DNA of 64,000 bases from Enterobacter kobei (GCF_001729765.1 NZ_CP017181.1:372001-436000); one strand, 5' to 3'; counted from the first letter of the stretch, positions 40,598 to 50,738 are shown. Notes: a model not told the origin generated them from the letters alone. Made by a program: numbers and translations.

Positions 40598-43500
40598 GTT
40601 TATGGAAGAAAATAAGCCTCGGGGTGCTGATTTTTATCGTGCTGCTGCTCGGTACGGTGGCGTTTCTGGTGGGGACGACGACCGGGCTGCATCTGCTGTT
40701 TAACGCGGCGAACCGCTGGGTGCCGGGGCTGGAGATAGGTCAGGTGACCGGCGGCTGGCGCGACCTGCGTCTGAAGAATATCCGCTATGAGCAGCCGGGC
40801 GTGGCGGTAAATGCCGGGGAATTTCACCTCGCGGTGAAGCTGGGCTGTCTGCGTGACAGCAAGCTGTGCGTTAACGATCTGTCGCTAAAAGACGTTAACG
40901 TGGCGATAGATTCGAAGAAAATGCCGCCGTCTGCGCCGGTGGAAGAAGAGGATAGCGGCCCGCTGAATCTCTCCACGCCGTACCCGATTGCGCTCTATCG
41001 GGTGGCGCTCGATAACGTCAATATTAAAATCGACGACACCACCGTTTCCGTCATGGATTTCACCTCCGGCCTGCGCTGGCAGGAGAAAAACCTGACCCTG
41101 ACGCCAACCTCACTGCAGGGCTTGCTGATCGCGCTGCCGAAAGTGGCCGAGGTGGCGCAGGAAGAGATCGTCGAGCCGAAGATCCAGAATCCGCAGCCGG
41201 AAGAAAAGCCGCTGGGTGAAACGCTGAAGGATCTCTTCTCGAAGCCTGTTCTGCCGGAAATGACTGACGTTCATCTGCCGCTGAACCTCAATATTGAGGA
41301 GTTCAAAGGTGAGCAGCTACGCCTGACCGGCGATACCGACCTGACCGTCTACAACATGCTGCTGAAAGTCAGCAGCATTGACGGCAACATGAAGCTCGAC
41401 GCGCTGGATATCGACACCAACCAGGGGTCGGTGAATGCGTCTGGTAACGCCCTGCTGCGAGACAACTGGCCGGTGGATATCACGCTGAACAGCGCGCTCA
41501 ACATCGACCCGCTGAAGGGCGAAAAAGTGAAGGTCAAAGTGGGTGGGGCGCTGCGCGATAAGCTGGACGTCGGGGTCAATCTCTCCGGCCCGGTGGACAT
41601 GGTTCTGCGCGCGCAGACTCAGCTGGCTGAAGCCGGGCTGCCGCTCAATCTTGAGGTCGTCAGCAAGCAGCTTTACTGGCCGTTTACCGGCGAAAAACAG
41701 TTCCAGGCCGATGACCTGAAGCTGAAGCTGAGCGGCAAGATGACTGACTACACGCTCTCGTTCCACACGGCGGTGAAGGGGCAGGGCGTACCGCCCGCGA
41801 ACATCACGCTGGATGCGAAGGGCAACGAACAACAGGTCAACCTCGACAAGCTGACCGTCGCGGCGCTGGAAGGGAAAACGGAGCTGACCGCGCTGCTCGA
41901 CTGGCAGCAGGCGATCAGCTGGCGGGGCGAACTGAAGCTGACGGGTATCAACACCGCCAAAGAGGTGCCGGACTGGCCGTCGAAGCTGGACGGGCTGATC
42001 AAAACGCGCGGTAGCCTGTACGGCGGTACGTGGCAGATGGACGTGCCGGAGATCAAGCTCACCGGTAACGTGAAGCAGAACAAGGTGAATGTTGAAGGCT
42101 CGGTGAAAGGCAACAGCTACCTGCAGTGGGTGATCCCGGGCCTGCACGTCGCGCTGGGGCGCAACACGGCGGATATCAAAGGCGAGCTGGGGGTAAAAGA
42201 TCTCAATCTTGACGCCACCATCGACGCGCCGAACCTGGATAACGCCCTGCCGGGCCTGGGCGGAACGGCGAAAGGGTTAGTGAAAGTGCGCGGTACGGTC
42301 GACGCGCCACAGCTCCTTGCGGATATCACCGCCAATAATCTGCGCTGGCAGGAACTGAGCGTTGCCCGCGTCCGCGTGGAAGGGGATGTGAAATCCACCG
42401 ATCAGATCGGCGGTAACCTGAACCTGCGCGTGGAGCGCATTTCTCAGCCGGACGTGAACATTAACCTGGTCACCCTGGACGCCAAAGGGAACGAAAAACA
42501 GCATGACCTCCAGCTACGCGTGCAGGGTGAGCCGGTTTCCGGGCAGCTTCACCTGACCGGCAGCTTTGACCGCAAAGCGGAGCGCTGGAAAGGGACGCTG
42601 GACAATACCCGTTTCAACACGCCGGTGGGGCCGCTGGCGTTGTCACGCTCTCTCTCGCTGGACTACCGTAATGCGGAACAAAAGATCGCTATTGGGCCGC
42701 ACTGCTGGATCAACCCGAATGCAGAACTGTGCGTGCCGCAGACCATCGATGCGGGCGCGGCAGGGCACGCGCAGGTAAACCTCAACCGCTTTGATCTGGC
42801 GATGCTGAAACCGTTTATGCCGGACACCACGCAGGCCAGCGGCGTCTTCAGCGGGAAAGCCGATGTCGCCTGGGATACGACCAAAGAGGGGCTGCCGCAG
42901 GGTAGCGTCACGCTTTCGGGCCGTAACGTGAAGGTGACGCAGGAGGTGAATGATGCGTCGCTCCCGGTGGCATTCGATACCCTCAACCTGAGCGCAGACC
43001 TGCATAACAACCGTGCTGAGCTGGGGTGGCTGATCCGTCTTACTAACAACGGTCAGCTTGACGGACAGGTACAAATTACCGATCCGCAAGGACGGCGTAA
43101 TCTGGGCGGCAACGTCAATATCCGTAACTTCAACCTGGCGATGGTGAACCCGATATTCGCCCGCGGGGAGAAAGCCGAGGGCATGCTGAACGCCAACCTG
43201 CGTCTGGGCGGCAACGCGCAAAGCCCGCAGCTATTCGGTCAGATACGCCTCAGCGGCGTGGACATCGACGGCAACTTTATGCCGTTTGATATGCAGCCCA
43301 GCCAGATTGCGATGAACTTCAACGGCATGAGCTCGACCCTGAGCGGTTCGGTGTTAACGCAGCAGGGGCAAATCAACCTGAGCGGTGACGCGGACTGGAG
43401 CCAGCTCGATAACTGGCGTGCCCGCATCGCGGCCAAAGGCAGCAAGGTGCGCATTACCGTACCGCCAATGGTGCGCCTGGATGTCTCGCCGGATGTGGTC

Positions 43501-44370
43501 TTTGAGGCGACGCCAAGCCTCTTCACACTGGACGGGCGCGTCGACGTACCGTGGGCGCGTATTGTGGTTCACGAGGTTCCGGAAAGCGCCGTCGGTGTCT
43601 CAAGTGATGAAGTTATGCTCAATGAAAATCTGAAACCTGTCGAACAGAAGAGCGCTGGCATACCGATTAATAGTAACCTTATCGTACACGTGGGGAATAA
43701 CGTGCGGTTGGATGCGTTTGGGCTGAAGGCGAGGCTCACGGGCGATCTGAAAGTGGCCCAGGATAAACAAGGGCTTGGCCTGAACGGGCAGATCAATATT
43801 CCTGAAGGGCGTTTCCATGCCTATGGTCAGGATCTGATTGTGCGTAAGGGCGAGCTGCTGTTCTCCGGTCCACCGGATCAGCCTCTGTTGAACATCGAAG
43901 CGATTCGTAACCCTGAAGCGACGGAAAACGACGTCATTGCAGGCGTACGCGTCACCGGCTCTGCCGACGAACCGAAGGCGGAGATCTTCTCTGACCCGGC
44001 GATGTCGCAGCAGGAAGCCCTCTCTTACCTGCTGCGTGGACAGGGTCTGGACAGCGGTCAGAGCGACAGTGCGGCGATGACCTCAATGTTAGTCGGCCTG
44101 GGGGTTGCACAAAGTGGGCAGGTTGTGGGTAAAATCGGCGAGACGTTCGGCGTAAGCAATCTGGCGCTGGACACCCAGGGCGTGGGTGACTCCTCGCAGG
44201 TGGTGGTCAGTGGCTATGTACTGCCGGGTCTGCAGGTAAAATACGGTGTGGGGATCTTTGACTCACTGGCAACACTCACGCTACGCTATCGCCTGATGCC
44301 TAAGCTATATCTGGAAGCAGTGTCCGGCGTAGACCAGGCACTTGATCTGCTCTATCAGTTTGAGTTTTAG
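40594..44370 (+). CDS. tamB: TamB, AsmA-like inner-membrane/periplasmic component
   Basis: 1258 residues (E. coli 1259). An N-terminal signal anchor ([21 protein letters not shown]) is followed by a very long beta-rich periplasmic part and a C-terminal DUF490/TamB domain ending LDLLYQFEF. Proteins of this class form a hydrophobic groove spanning the periplasm and are implicated in phospholipid transfer to the outer membrane. It overlaps tamA by ATGA, indicating coupled translation. Confidence 0.97.
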   Translation: MSLWKKISLGVLIFIVLLLGTVAFLVGTTTGLHLLFNAANRWVPGLEIGQVTGGWRDLRLKNIRYEQPGVAVNAGEFHLAVKLGCLRDSKLCVNDLSLKDVNVAIDSKKMPPSAPVEEEDSGPLNLSTPYPIALYRVALDNVNIKIDDTTVSVMDFTSGLRWQEKNLTLTPTSLQGLLIALPKVAEVAQEEIVEPKIQNPQPEEKPLGETLKDLFSKPVLPEMTDVHLPLNLNIEEFKGEQLRLTGDTDLTVYNMLLKVSSIDGNMKLDALDIDTNQGSVNASGNALLRDNWPVDITLNSALNIDPLKGEKVKVKVGGALRDKLDVGVNLSGPVDMVLRAQTQLAEAGLPLNLEVVSKQLYWPFTGEKQFQADDLKLKLSGKMTDYTLSFHTAVKGQGVPPANITLDAKGNEQQVNLDKLTVAALEGKTELTALLDWQQAISWRGELKLTGINTAKEVPDWPSKLDGLIKTRGSLYGGTWQMDVPEIKLTGNVKQNKVNVEGSVKGNSYLQWVIPGLHVALGRNTADIKGELGVKDLNLDATIDAPNLDNALPGLGGTAKGLVKVRGTVDAPQLLADITANNLRWQELSVARVRVEGDVKSTDQIGGNLNLRVERISQPDVNINLVTLDAKGNEKQHDLQLRVQGEPVSGQLHLTGSFDRKAERWKGTLDNTRFNTPVGPLALSRSLSLDYRNAEQKIAIGPHCWINPNAELCVPQTIDAGAAGHAQVNLNRFDLAMLKPFMPDTTQASGVFSGKADVAWDTTKEGLPQGSVTLSGRNVKVTQEVNDASLPVAFDTLNLSADLHNNRAELGWLIRLTNNGQLDGQVQITDPQGRRNLGGNVNIRNFNLAMVNPIFARGEKAEGMLNANLRLGGNAQSPQLFGQIRLSGVDIDGNFMPFDMQPSQIAMNFNGMSSTLSGSVLTQQGQINLSGDADWSQLDNWRARIAAKGSKVRITVPPMVRLDVSPDVVFEATPSLFTLDGRVDVPWARIVVHEVPESAVGVSSDEVMLNENLKPVEQKSAGIPINSNLIVHVGNNVRLDAFGLKARLTGDLKVAQDKQGLGLNGQINIPEGRFHAYGQDLIVRKGELLFSGPPDQPLLNIEAIRNPEATENDVIAGVRVTGSADEPKAEIFSDPAMSQQEALSYLLRGQGLDSGQSDSAAMTSMLVGLGVAQSGQVVGKIGETFGVSNLALDTQGVGDSSQVVVSGYVLPGLQVKYGVGIFDSLATLTLRYRLMPKLYLEAVSGVDQALDLLYQFEF

Positions 44371-44372
44371 CA

Positions 44373-44717
44373 ATGCGAATATTTGTCTACGGCAGTTTAC
44401 GAACCAAGCAAGGCAACAGTCACTGGATGACCAATGCCCTGCTGCTGGGGAATTACAATATCGAAAATTACCAGTTGTACAGCCTGGGCCACTATCCAGG
44501 CGCGGTTCCCGGCGAAGGAACAGTACAGGGTGAAGTTTATCGTATTGATAATGCTACACTTGCCGAACTTGATGCCTTGCGCACCAGGGGCGGTGAATAC
44601 GCTCGCCAGTTGATCCAGACGCCGTACGGAAGTGCGTGGATGTATGTCTACCAGCGTCCGGTCGATGGGTTAACGCGGATTGTAAGCGGTAACTGGTTAG
44701 ACAGAGACCAGTACTGA
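44373..44717 (+). CDS. ytfP: YtfP, gamma-glutamylcyclotransferase-like (GGCT) protein
   Basis: 114 residues with the GGCT fold signature FVYGSLRTKQGN at 4-15 and the acidic residue region LDALRTRGGEYAR. Members include gamma-glutamylamine cyclotransferases; the E. coli protein's substrate is not established. It starts 3 bases after tamB and ends the tamA-tamB-ytfP operon at a strong terminator. Confidence 0.94.
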   Translation: MRIFVYGSLRTKQGNSHWMTNALLLGNYNIENYQLYSLGHYPGAVPGEGTVQGEVYRIDNATLAELDALRTRGGEYARQLIQTPYGSAWMYVYQRPVDGLTRIVSGNWLDRDQY

Positions 44718-44723
44718 AAAACG

Positions 44724-44755
44724 ACAACGCCACCGGAAGGTGGCGTTGTTTTTTT
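44724..44755 (+). terminator. Rho-independent terminator of tamA-tamB-ytfP
   Basis: ACAACGCCACC-GGAA-GGTGGCGTTGT, a perfect 11-bp stem, is followed by six further T. It starts 7 bases past the ytfP stop. Confidence 0.95.
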
Positions 44756-44761
44756 ACTCTT

Positions 44762-45085
44762 TCAATTATCTTCTGTATTACGGCGTCTGGTTAAGAACAG
44801 AGGAACGAACAGCATGACGTACGGGGCAATAATCCATAAAAAACACAAGGCGCGTGAACGGCCATAGTAGTTTATGCACCGCGTATTGCTTGAAATGACG
44901 GGCAGGAAAAACAGTAAAAACAGCAGAATCGCATAATCGCTTCGATAAGGGATCCATAAGTAAAACAAAAACCAGGCAAGCTGGAATGTTATGATGCAGA
45001 GATACTGCCATTTGCTGTCTTTGCCGTAACAGTCAAACGCCTTTATGTAACCCATCTTTATGCTTTGAAGAAAGAAACTTAGCAT
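44762..45085 (-). CDS. Small membrane protein, weakly DUF805-like (cassette gene 3)
   Basis: 107 residues with about three or four hydrophobic helices. The order of features (an N-terminal amphipathic MLSFFLQSIK, an FDCYGKDSKWQYL segment, then PVISSNTRCINYYGRS) recalls DUF805 proteins, whose core is GR..R.E.W and RRLHDIGRS, but the match is loose. The DUF805-like N-terminus favours the first Met over Met11 even though that start overlaps the upstream gene by 53 bases. Function unknown. The codons are AT-rich compared with flanking core genes. Confidence 0.6.
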   Translation of the reverse strand: MLSFFLQSIKMGYIKAFDCYGKDSKWQYLCIITFQLAWFLFYLWIPYRSDYAILLFLLFFLPVISSNTRCINYYGRSRALCFLWIIAPYVMLFVPLFLTRRRNTEDN

Positions 45086-45503
45086 GTATAACGCTCACGA
45101 TCGCGACGGTCAGGAGTGTGCTCGTCAGCAACGCCCCTAAAAAATAGCTGTGGGTGATATCAGTAGCACCCGAGCCTAAAGTATGCAATTTACTATATCC
45201 TCTCTCTACTGCAACAAAAAGTGTATATAGCCCGATGTTGATACAGAACTGAAGTAGACAAGAAGCGACGATATTTTTGGGAATTCTTTTTAATAACATA
45301 AGTGATGCGTAGATAATACTTGCTGAAAGAGCAAAATAGAGTCCGTTAAATAAACTTGATAGTAAGGCGATATTAACTTCATTGAAGACTAAATTATCGC
45401 TTCCATAGTACCATGCCAGGTATTCAACATACGTGCTTCTGCCAAAGATAAAGGCAGCAATAATAAGGATGAATAGACTCAAGATATGGCTTTTCTTACT
45501 CAT
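45033..45503 (-). CDS. Unrecognised membrane protein (cassette gene 2)
   Basis: 156 residues with about four membrane helices (near 7-25, 42-70, 79-100 and 120-145) and a short lysine-rich cytoplasmic tail. I recognise no family. Its start overlaps the end of gene 1 by ATGA, so the two are translationally coupled. The sequence is strikingly AT-rich: 45241-45300 has 18 G/C of 60 bases. This suggests horizontal origin. Confidence 0.62.
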   Translation of the reverse strand: MSKKSHILSLFILIIAAFIFGRSTYVEYLAWYYGSDNLVFNEVNIALLSSLFNGLYFALSASIIYASLMLLKRIPKNIVASCLLQFCINIGLYTLFVAVERGYSKLHTLGSGATDITHSYFLGALLTSTLLTVAIVSVIHAKFLSSKHKDGLHKGV

Positions 45504-46084
45504 AATTTTGCTCCCTTAGAAAGCAGTTCCTTCATTGTTTTACCAGCTTCCAGCTGATCTTTGATTATGGCAAGGTCACGAGTATTGTGGTTATACTTTG
45601 CAATAGCGGTTGGCGTACCTTTACCACCATTGTCCATAAAGAAGACAATATCCTTACGACCATAAAGAAGTACCTGTGGGATGGGATCACGCCCATAACT
45701 CACTGCTTGCGGAAGGGAGTGAATAGACTCTGTCGTGAGGAAGCGAGGAATGCTTTCATGCTCAATATTGCCTAAAGGTGTAGTGGCAACAAGGGAGCCG
45801 ATAAAATCGGTCGTATACACTAACGCATCGGTATCTTTAGTCGTGACTTTTGAACCCGTAAGATATTTTATCTGTTGCCAAAGGGTAATATCTTTTGGGA
45901 TTACTTTTATACCATCCATAAACATATCTTGCTTACGTTTTAGCTGAATGACTGTACGATGCACCTGTGTCAAAGAGGGGCTTATTTCCCCAATAGAAGG
46001 CATAAGTCCATCGCGGGAATACAGTCTTTCAATGATAAAATAAATTCCAGTTGGGCGGGCAACATCAATGTTAATGGATGACAT
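45500..46084 (-). CDS. Unrecognised soluble protein (cassette gene 1)
   Basis: 194 residues with no signal peptide or membrane helix. It begins MSSINIDVARPTGIYFIIER and ends KTMKELLSKGAKL. I do not recognise it. The central part (LVYTTDFIGSLVATTPLGNIEH) and ...VLLYGRKDIVFFMDNGGKG look like an ordered beta-rich domain. It is the first gene of a three-gene, tightly overlapping minus-strand unit with two membrane proteins. An effector with membrane partners is conceivable, but nothing in the sequence shows toxicity. Confidence 0.65.
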   Translation of the reverse strand: MSSINIDVARPTGIYFIIERLYSRDGLMPSIGEISPSLTQVHRTVIQLKRKQDMFMDGIKVIPKDITLWQQIKYLTGSKVTTKDTDALVYTTDFIGSLVATTPLGNIEHESIPRFLTTESIHSLPQAVSYGRDPIPQVLLYGRKDIVFFMDNGGKGTPTAIAKYNHNTRDLAIIKDQLEAGKTMKELLSKGAKL

Positions 46085-46257
46085 ATGAATCCTGTTATGA
46101 ATGGGGATTAATGATCATCATGACAGTATGTTATTAATTTCCATGCTATTCAACCACTCCCACCATAAATGATAGGGTGTCCTTTTTTTAAGAATATACA
46201 AGGTAAAAGAAATGGGATTTATCTTAAAAACTCATGTGGTGCTTTTAACTAATCCAT
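46085..46257 (-). other. AT-rich upstream region of the three-gene cassette
   Basis: About 170 bases of AT-rich sequence between the cassette and the ppa terminator. It should contain the cassette promoter, but I see no convincing -35/-10 pair and no repeats or att-like duplications marking the cassette ends. Confidence 0.4.
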
Positions 46258-46280
46258 AAAAAAGCCCCGACTCGCGGGGC
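46258..46280 (-). terminator. Rho-independent terminator of ppa
   Basis: On the minus strand GCCCCG-CGAGT-CGGGGC is followed by six T and then ATGG. It begins 20 bases past the ppa stop. Confidence 0.9.
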
Positions 46281-46300
46281 CTTCATTATCAGCGTAAGAA

Positions 46301-46831
46301 TTACTTCTTAGCCGCGCGCTCGAAAGAGGCAATGATTTCTGCTTTCGCCGCTTCTGCGTTGTCCCAGCCGTCAACTTTAACCCACTTGCCTTTTTCGAGG
46401 TCTTTGTAGTGCTCGAAGAAGTGAGTGATCTGCGCTTTCAGCAGTTCTGGCAGGTCGTTCACATCTTTAATGTGATCGTACTCTTTGCTCAGCTTGGTGT
46501 GCGGTACTGCAACCAGCTTCGCATCTTCACCGGATTCGTCGGTCATTTTCAGCACGCCAACTGGACGGCAGCGAATGACTGCGCCTGGCTGCAGCGGGTA
46601 TGGCGTTGGGACCAGTACGTCAACCGGGTCACCGTCCAGAGACAGGGTGTGGTTGATGTAACCGTAGTTGCATGGATAGAACATCGCGGTAGACATGAAA
46701 CGGTCTACGAACAGGGCGCCGCTCTCTTTGTCCACTTCGTATTTGATCGGATCTGCGTTTGCCGGGATTTCGATAACTACGTAGATGTCTTCTGGCAGTT
46801 CTTTACCCGCTGGGACGTTGAGTAAGCTCAT
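46301..46831 (-). CDS. ppa: Ppa, soluble family I inorganic pyrophosphatase
   Basis: 176 residues, identical in length to E. coli Ppa. The signature DGDPVDVLV at 66-74 gives the Mg ligands D66 and D71; EDAKLVAV contributes a further aspartate near 103. It hydrolyses pyrophosphate in the cytoplasm and is essential. The Met of [13 protein letters not shown] is chosen; the frame extends 17 codons upstream without family support. Divergent from ytfQ. Confidence 0.98.
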   Translation of the reverse strand: MSLLNVPAGKELPEDIYVVIEIPANADPIKYEVDKESGALFVDRFMSTAMFYPCNYGYINHTLSLDGDPVDVLVPTPYPLQPGAVIRCRPVGVLKMTDESGEDAKLVAVPHTKLSKEYDHIKDVNDLPELLKAQITHFFEHYKDLEKGKWVKVDGWDNAEAAKAEIIASFERAAKK

Positions 46832-46994
46832 GTCGGTGTCCTTTAAAATGGATGGTAAACAAGTGGCAGGTATTATAGCCAACTCACGCTGAATGTCTCC
46901 GCCTGTTTTCGCATTCTCTCCCCGTCAGCAACACTTTTCAGACCGATTCCATGACAGAAAAATCCATAAACTCAGCCGCATTTTTAATGGTGAA

Positions 46995-47010
46995 ATGAAA
47001 GCGATTACAA
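46995..47010. promoter_or_regulatory. Candidate GalR/GalS operator upstream of ytfQ
   Basis: ATGAAAGCGATTACAA fits the GalR/GalS consensus GTGNAANCGNTTNCAC at ten of its twelve fixed positions, missing only the two end bases. It lies 130 bases before ytfQ. Control by galactose regulators would suit a galactofuranose transporter. Confidence 0.5.
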
Positions 47011-47050
47011 ACTTGTGATTAACGTTTTATTCACTTTTCCGAAGTGTGAT

Positions 47051-47067
47051 GTAACGCAATTCGTTAC
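47051..47067. promoter_or_regulatory. Inverted repeat GTAACG-N5-CGTTAC upstream of ytfQ
   Basis: Two perfect 6-bp arms separated by CAATT, 74 bases before the ytfQ start. It could be a second operator or part of the promoter. The binding protein is unknown. Confidence 0.4.
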
Positions 47068-47140
47068 ATATTTCATTGGCTATAGTCATTTCGCAGAACA
47101 TCTTTTAACCAACAATAAACACCCCTACGAGGACGCTCAT

Positions 47141-48097
47141 ATGTGGAAGCGCTTACTTCTTGTCACAGCAGTTTCGGCAGCCATGTCGTCTATGGCGATG
47201 GCCGCCCCTTTAACCGTAGGTTTTTCGCAAGTTGGCTCTGAATCCGGCTGGCGTGCGGCAGAAACCAACGTTGCGAAAAGCGAGGCTCAGAAACGCGGCA
47301 TCACGCTGAAAATCGCCGATGGTCAGCAAAAGCAGGAAAACCAGATCAAAGCCGTGCGCTCATTTATTGCCCAGGGCGTGGATGCCATCTTTATCGCGCC
47401 AGTGGTGGCGACCGGTTGGGAACCGGTTCTGAAAGAAGCCAAAGATGCTGAGATTCCGGTCTTCCTGCTCGATCGTTCCATCGACGTTAAAGACAAATCT
47501 CTCTATATGACCACCGTGACGGCCAACAACGTGCTTGAAGGGCAATTAATTGGCGACTGGCTGGTAAAACAGGTCGACGGCAAGCCGTGTAACGTCGTTG
47601 AACTGCAGGGCACCGTGGGGGCGAGCGTGGCTATCGACCGTAAGAAGGGTTTTGCTGAGGCCATCGCGAAAGCGCCAAACATCAAGATTATCCGCTCTCA
47701 GTCCGGCGACTTTACCCGCAGTAAAGGTAAAGAGGTCATGGAGAGCTTCATTAAAGCGGAAAACAACGGCAAGAACATCTGCATGGTTTACGCCCATAAC
47801 GATGACATGGTGATTGGTGCGATTCAGGCGATTAAAGAAGCGGGCCTGAAGCCGGGCAAAGATATCCTCACCGGCTCTATCGACGGTGTGCCGGATATCT
47901 ACAAAGCGATGATCGACGGCGAAGCCAATGCCAGCGTAGAACTGACGCCAAATATGGCGGGTCCAGCATTTGATGCGCTGGAGAAATTCAAGAAAGACGG
48001 CACGATGCCTGAGAAGGTGACCGTCACCAAGTCCACGCTCTACCTGCCTGACACGGCGAAAGAAGAGTTAGAGAAGAAGAAAAACATGGGCTACTAA
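47141..48097 (+). CDS. ytfQ: YtfQ, galactofuranose-binding periplasmic protein
   Basis: 318 residues, the E. coli length. A signal peptide (MWKRLLLVTAVSAAMSSMAMA-A) is followed by a ribose-binding-type fold: VGFSQVGSESGWRAAE, KIADGQQKQENQIKAVRSFI, and YAHNDDMVIGAIQAIKEAG. The E. coli protein binds D-galactofuranose. It is the first gene of the ytfQ-ytfR-ytfT-yjfF ABC operon and is separated from ytfR by a BIME. The ATG at 47141 fits the E. coli start; a longer frame of 42 codons is unsupported. Confidence 0.97.
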   Translation: MWKRLLLVTAVSAAMSSMAMAAPLTVGFSQVGSESGWRAAETNVAKSEAQKRGITLKIADGQQKQENQIKAVRSFIAQGVDAIFIAPVVATGWEPVLKEAKDAEIPVFLLDRSIDVKDKSLYMTTVTANNVLEGQLIGDWLVKQVDGKPCNVVELQGTVGASVAIDRKKGFAEAIAKAPNIKIIRSQSGDFTRSKGKEVMESFIKAENNGKNICMVYAHNDDMVIGAIQAIKEAGLKPGKDILTGSIDGVPDIYKAMIDGEANASVELTPNMAGPAFDALEKFKKDGTMPEKVTVTKSTLYLPDTAKEELEKKKNMGY

Positions 48098-48108
48098 GCC
48101 AGTGAAAT

Positions 48109-48182
48109 TGCCGGGTGGCACTGCGCTTGCCCGGCCTACGATACGCTCTTTTGTAGGCCGGATAAGCGTAGCGCCACCCGGC
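48109..48182. repeat. BIME inside the galactofuranose operon (ytfQ-ytfR)
   Basis: Paired REP units TGCCGGGTGGCAC... and ...GCGCCACCCGGC around a spacer with CCCGGCCTAC and GTAGGCCGG. The element lies within the operon, 11 bases after ytfQ and 17 before ytfR, so it is transcribed. Confidence 0.9.
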
Positions 48183-48199
48183 TTGATGTAGGGGGAACC

Positions 48200-49702
48200 A
48201 TGACCACTGAACAGCACCAGGAAATCCTCCGCACAGAGGGCTTAAGCAAATTTTTCCCGGGTGTAAAAGCGCTGGATAACGTTGATTTCAGCCTGCGGCG
48301 CGGTGAAATTATGGCGCTGCTGGGCGAGAACGGCGCGGGAAAATCGACGCTGATTAAATCTCTGACCGGCGTTTATCACGCCGATCGCGGCACCATCTGG
48401 CTGGAAGGCAACGCCATTTCGCCAAAAAATACCGCCCATGCTCAACAGCTTGGGATTGGGACGGTCTACCAGGAAGTGAACCTGCTGCCAAATATGTCGG
48501 TGGCGGATAACCTGTTTATTGGTCGTGAACCAAGACGTTTTGGCCTGCTGCGGCGCAAAGAGATGGAAGCGCGGGCGACGAAACTGATGGAATCCTACGG
48601 CTTCTCCCTCGACGTTCGCGAGCCGCTGAACCGGTTTTCCGTCGCGATGCAGCAGATCGTCGCCATTTGCCGCGCGATCGATCTCTCCGCGAAGGTGCTG
48701 ATCCTCGACGAACCTACCGCCAGCCTCGATACCCAGGAAGTCGAGATGCTCTTTACCCTGATGCGCCAGCTGCGCGATCAGGGCGTCAGCCTGATCTTCG
48801 TCACACACTTCCTCGATCAGGTGTATGAAGTGAGCGATCGCATTACCGTACTTCGTAACGGCAGCTTTGTTGGCTGCCGTGAAACCCGCGAGCTGCCGCA
48901 GATTGAGCTGGTCAAAATGATGCTGGGCCGTGAGCTGGAGACCAATGCGCTCCAGCGCGCAGGGCGCACGCTGCTGAGCGAAAAACCGGTGGCCGCGTTC
49001 AGCGATTACGGCAAAAAAGGGATCATCTCACCGTTTAACCTCGAAGTGCGCCCCGGCGAAATTGTCGGGCTGGCGGGGCTGCTAGGGTCAGGCCGGACCG
49101 AAACCGCCGAGGTGATCTTCGGCATCAAGCCTGCGGACAGCGGTACCGCGTTGATCAAAGGTAAACCGCAAACCCTGCGATCGCCGCATCAGGCCTCCTG
49201 TCTGGGGGTGGGGTTCTGCCCGGAAGACAGGAAAACGGACGGCATTATTGCCGCCGCCTCGGTGCGGGAAAATATCATTCTGGCGCTACAGGCGCAGCGC
49301 GGATGGCTGCGTCCAATTCCGCGTAAAGAGCAAAACGCCATTGCCGAGCGCTTTATTCGCCAGCTGGGTATTCGTACGCCGAGCGCGGAACAGCCGATCG
49401 AATTTCTCTCCGGCGGTAACCAGCAGAAAGTGCTGCTGTCGCGCTGGCTGCTGACCAAACCGCAGTTCCTGATCCTGGATGAACCCACGCGCGGCATTGA
49501 CGTTGGCGCGCACGCCGAAATTATCCGGCTTATCGAAACGCTGTGTGCCGACGGGCTGGCGCTGCTGGTCATTTCGTCCGAGCTGGAAGAGCTGGTGGGG
49601 TATGCCGATCGCGTGATCATCATGCGCGATCGCAAACAGGTGGCTGAGATCCCGCTGGATAAGCTGTCCGTTCCGGCGATCATGAATGCCATCGCGGCAT
49701 AA
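48200..49702 (+). CDS. ytfR: YtfR, galactofuranose ABC transporter ATPase
   Basis: 500 residues with two fused nucleotide-binding domains, as in RbsA-type CUT2 ATPases. The first has Walker A GENGAGKST (about residue 42) and Walker B VLILDEPTASLD. The second has a degenerate Walker A (GLLGSGRTETAE) with LSGGNQQKVLLSRWL and LILDEPTRGIDVG. It drives YtfT-YjfF. The start ATG has AGGGGGAACC upstream. Confidence 0.97.
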   Translation: MTTEQHQEILRTEGLSKFFPGVKALDNVDFSLRRGEIMALLGENGAGKSTLIKSLTGVYHADRGTIWLEGNAISPKNTAHAQQLGIGTVYQEVNLLPNMSVADNLFIGREPRRFGLLRRKEMEARATKLMESYGFSLDVREPLNRFSVAMQQIVAICRAIDLSAKVLILDEPTASLDTQEVEMLFTLMRQLRDQGVSLIFVTHFLDQVYEVSDRITVLRNGSFVGCRETRELPQIELVKMMLGRELETNALQRAGRTLLSEKPVAAFSDYGKKGIISPFNLEVRPGEIVGLAGLLGSGRTETAEVIFGIKPADSGTALIKGKPQTLRSPHQASCLGVGFCPEDRKTDGIIAAASVRENIILALQAQRGWLRPIPRKEQNAIAERFIRQLGIRTPSAEQPIEFLSGGNQQKVLLSRWLLTKPQFLILDEPTRGIDVGAHAEIIRLIETLCADGLALLVISSELEELVGYADRVIIMRDRKQVAEIPLDKLSVPAIMNAIAA

Positions 49703-49712
49703 GGAGTGAATT

Positions 49713-50738
49713 GTGATGTCCCGTTCGCTTTCGCAAACCGGTGAGTCAAAGCGCCGCTTTAACTGGCCAACCGGCACGCCGCAAATCGCAGCGCTGCTGG
49801 TGGTGTTACTGGTGGATAGCCTTGTCGCACCGCATTTCTTCCAGATTATTGTTCAGGATGGTCGCCTGTTTGGCAGCCCGATCGATATTTTGAACCGTGC
49901 CGCGCCCGTCGCGCTGCTGGCGATTGGTATGACGCTGGTGATAGCCACCGGCGGGATTGACCTCTCCGTCGGCGCAGTGATGGCTATTGCCGGGGCCACC
50001 GCAGCCTCCATGACCGTGGCGGGCCATAGCCTGCCGGTGGTACTGCTGGCGGCATTGGGAACCGGCGTGCTGGCCGGACTGTGGAACGGCATTCTGGTGG
50101 CGGTGCTAAAAATTCAGCCTTTCGTCGCCACCCTTATTTTGATGGTGGCCGGGCGCGGGGTGGCGCAGCTGATCACCTCCGGACAGATAGTCACCTTTAA
50201 CTCCCCGAGTCTGGCGTGGATCGGCAGCGGCAATTTCCTGTTCTTTCCAACACCGGTGATCGTGGCTCTGGTTACATTAGTGGTGTTCTGGCTTTTCACC
50301 CGCAAAACAGCGCTCGGCATGTTTATTGAAGCGGTGGGGATCAACATTCGTGCGGCACGAAATGCCGGGGTCAATACGCGGCTGATGGTGATGCTGACCT
50401 ACGTGCTGAGCGGCGTTTGCGCCGCCATTGCCGGGGTGATTGTCGCGGCCGATATCCGCGGGGCCGATGCCAACAATGCCGGGCTCTGGCTGGAGCTGGA
50501 TGCCATCCTCGCGGTGGTGATTGGCGGCGGATCGTTGATGGGCGGGCGCTTTAACCTGCTGCTCTCGGTCATTGGCGCGCTGATCATTCAGGGCATGAAC
50601 ACCGGGATCCTGCTCTCCGGTTTTCAGCCGGAACTCAACCAGGTGGTAAAAGCGGTGGTCGTACTCTGCGTGCTGATCGTCCAGTCACCGCGCTTTGTCA
50701 GCATCATTAAGGGGATCCGTGGCCATGATAAAACGTAA
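49713..50738 (+). CDS. ytfT: YtfT, galactofuranose ABC transporter permease
   Basis: 341 residues with about ten membrane helices and the CUT2 permease block GGIDLSVGAVMAIAGA. A GTG at 49713 is preceded by AAGGAG at a six-base spacing and matches the E. coli MM start; the ATG right after it is in frame. It forms the channel with YjfF and overlaps that gene by 14 bases. Confidence 0.96.
   Translation: MMSRSLSQTGESKRRFNWPTGTPQIAALLVVLLVDSLVAPHFFQIIVQDGRLFGSPIDILNRAAPVALLAIGMTLVIATGGIDLSVGAVMAIAGATAASMTVAGHSLPVVLLAALGTGVLAGLWNGILVAVLKIQPFVATLILMVAGRGVAQLITSGQIVTFNSPSLAWIGSGNFLFFPTPVIVALVTLVVFWLFTRKTALGMFIEAVGINIRAARNAGVNTRLMVMLTYVLSGVCAAIAGVIVAADIRGADANNAGLWLELDAILAVVIGGGSLMGGRFNLLLSVIGALIIQGMNTGILLSGFQPELNQVVKAVVVLCVLIVQSPRFVSIIKGIRGHDKT

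Noticed and set aside
44724..46300. Prophage, integron or att-bounded island around the AT-rich cassette
   Set aside because: No integrase, tRNA or flanking direct repeat could be found; only composition and gene content mark it as foreign.
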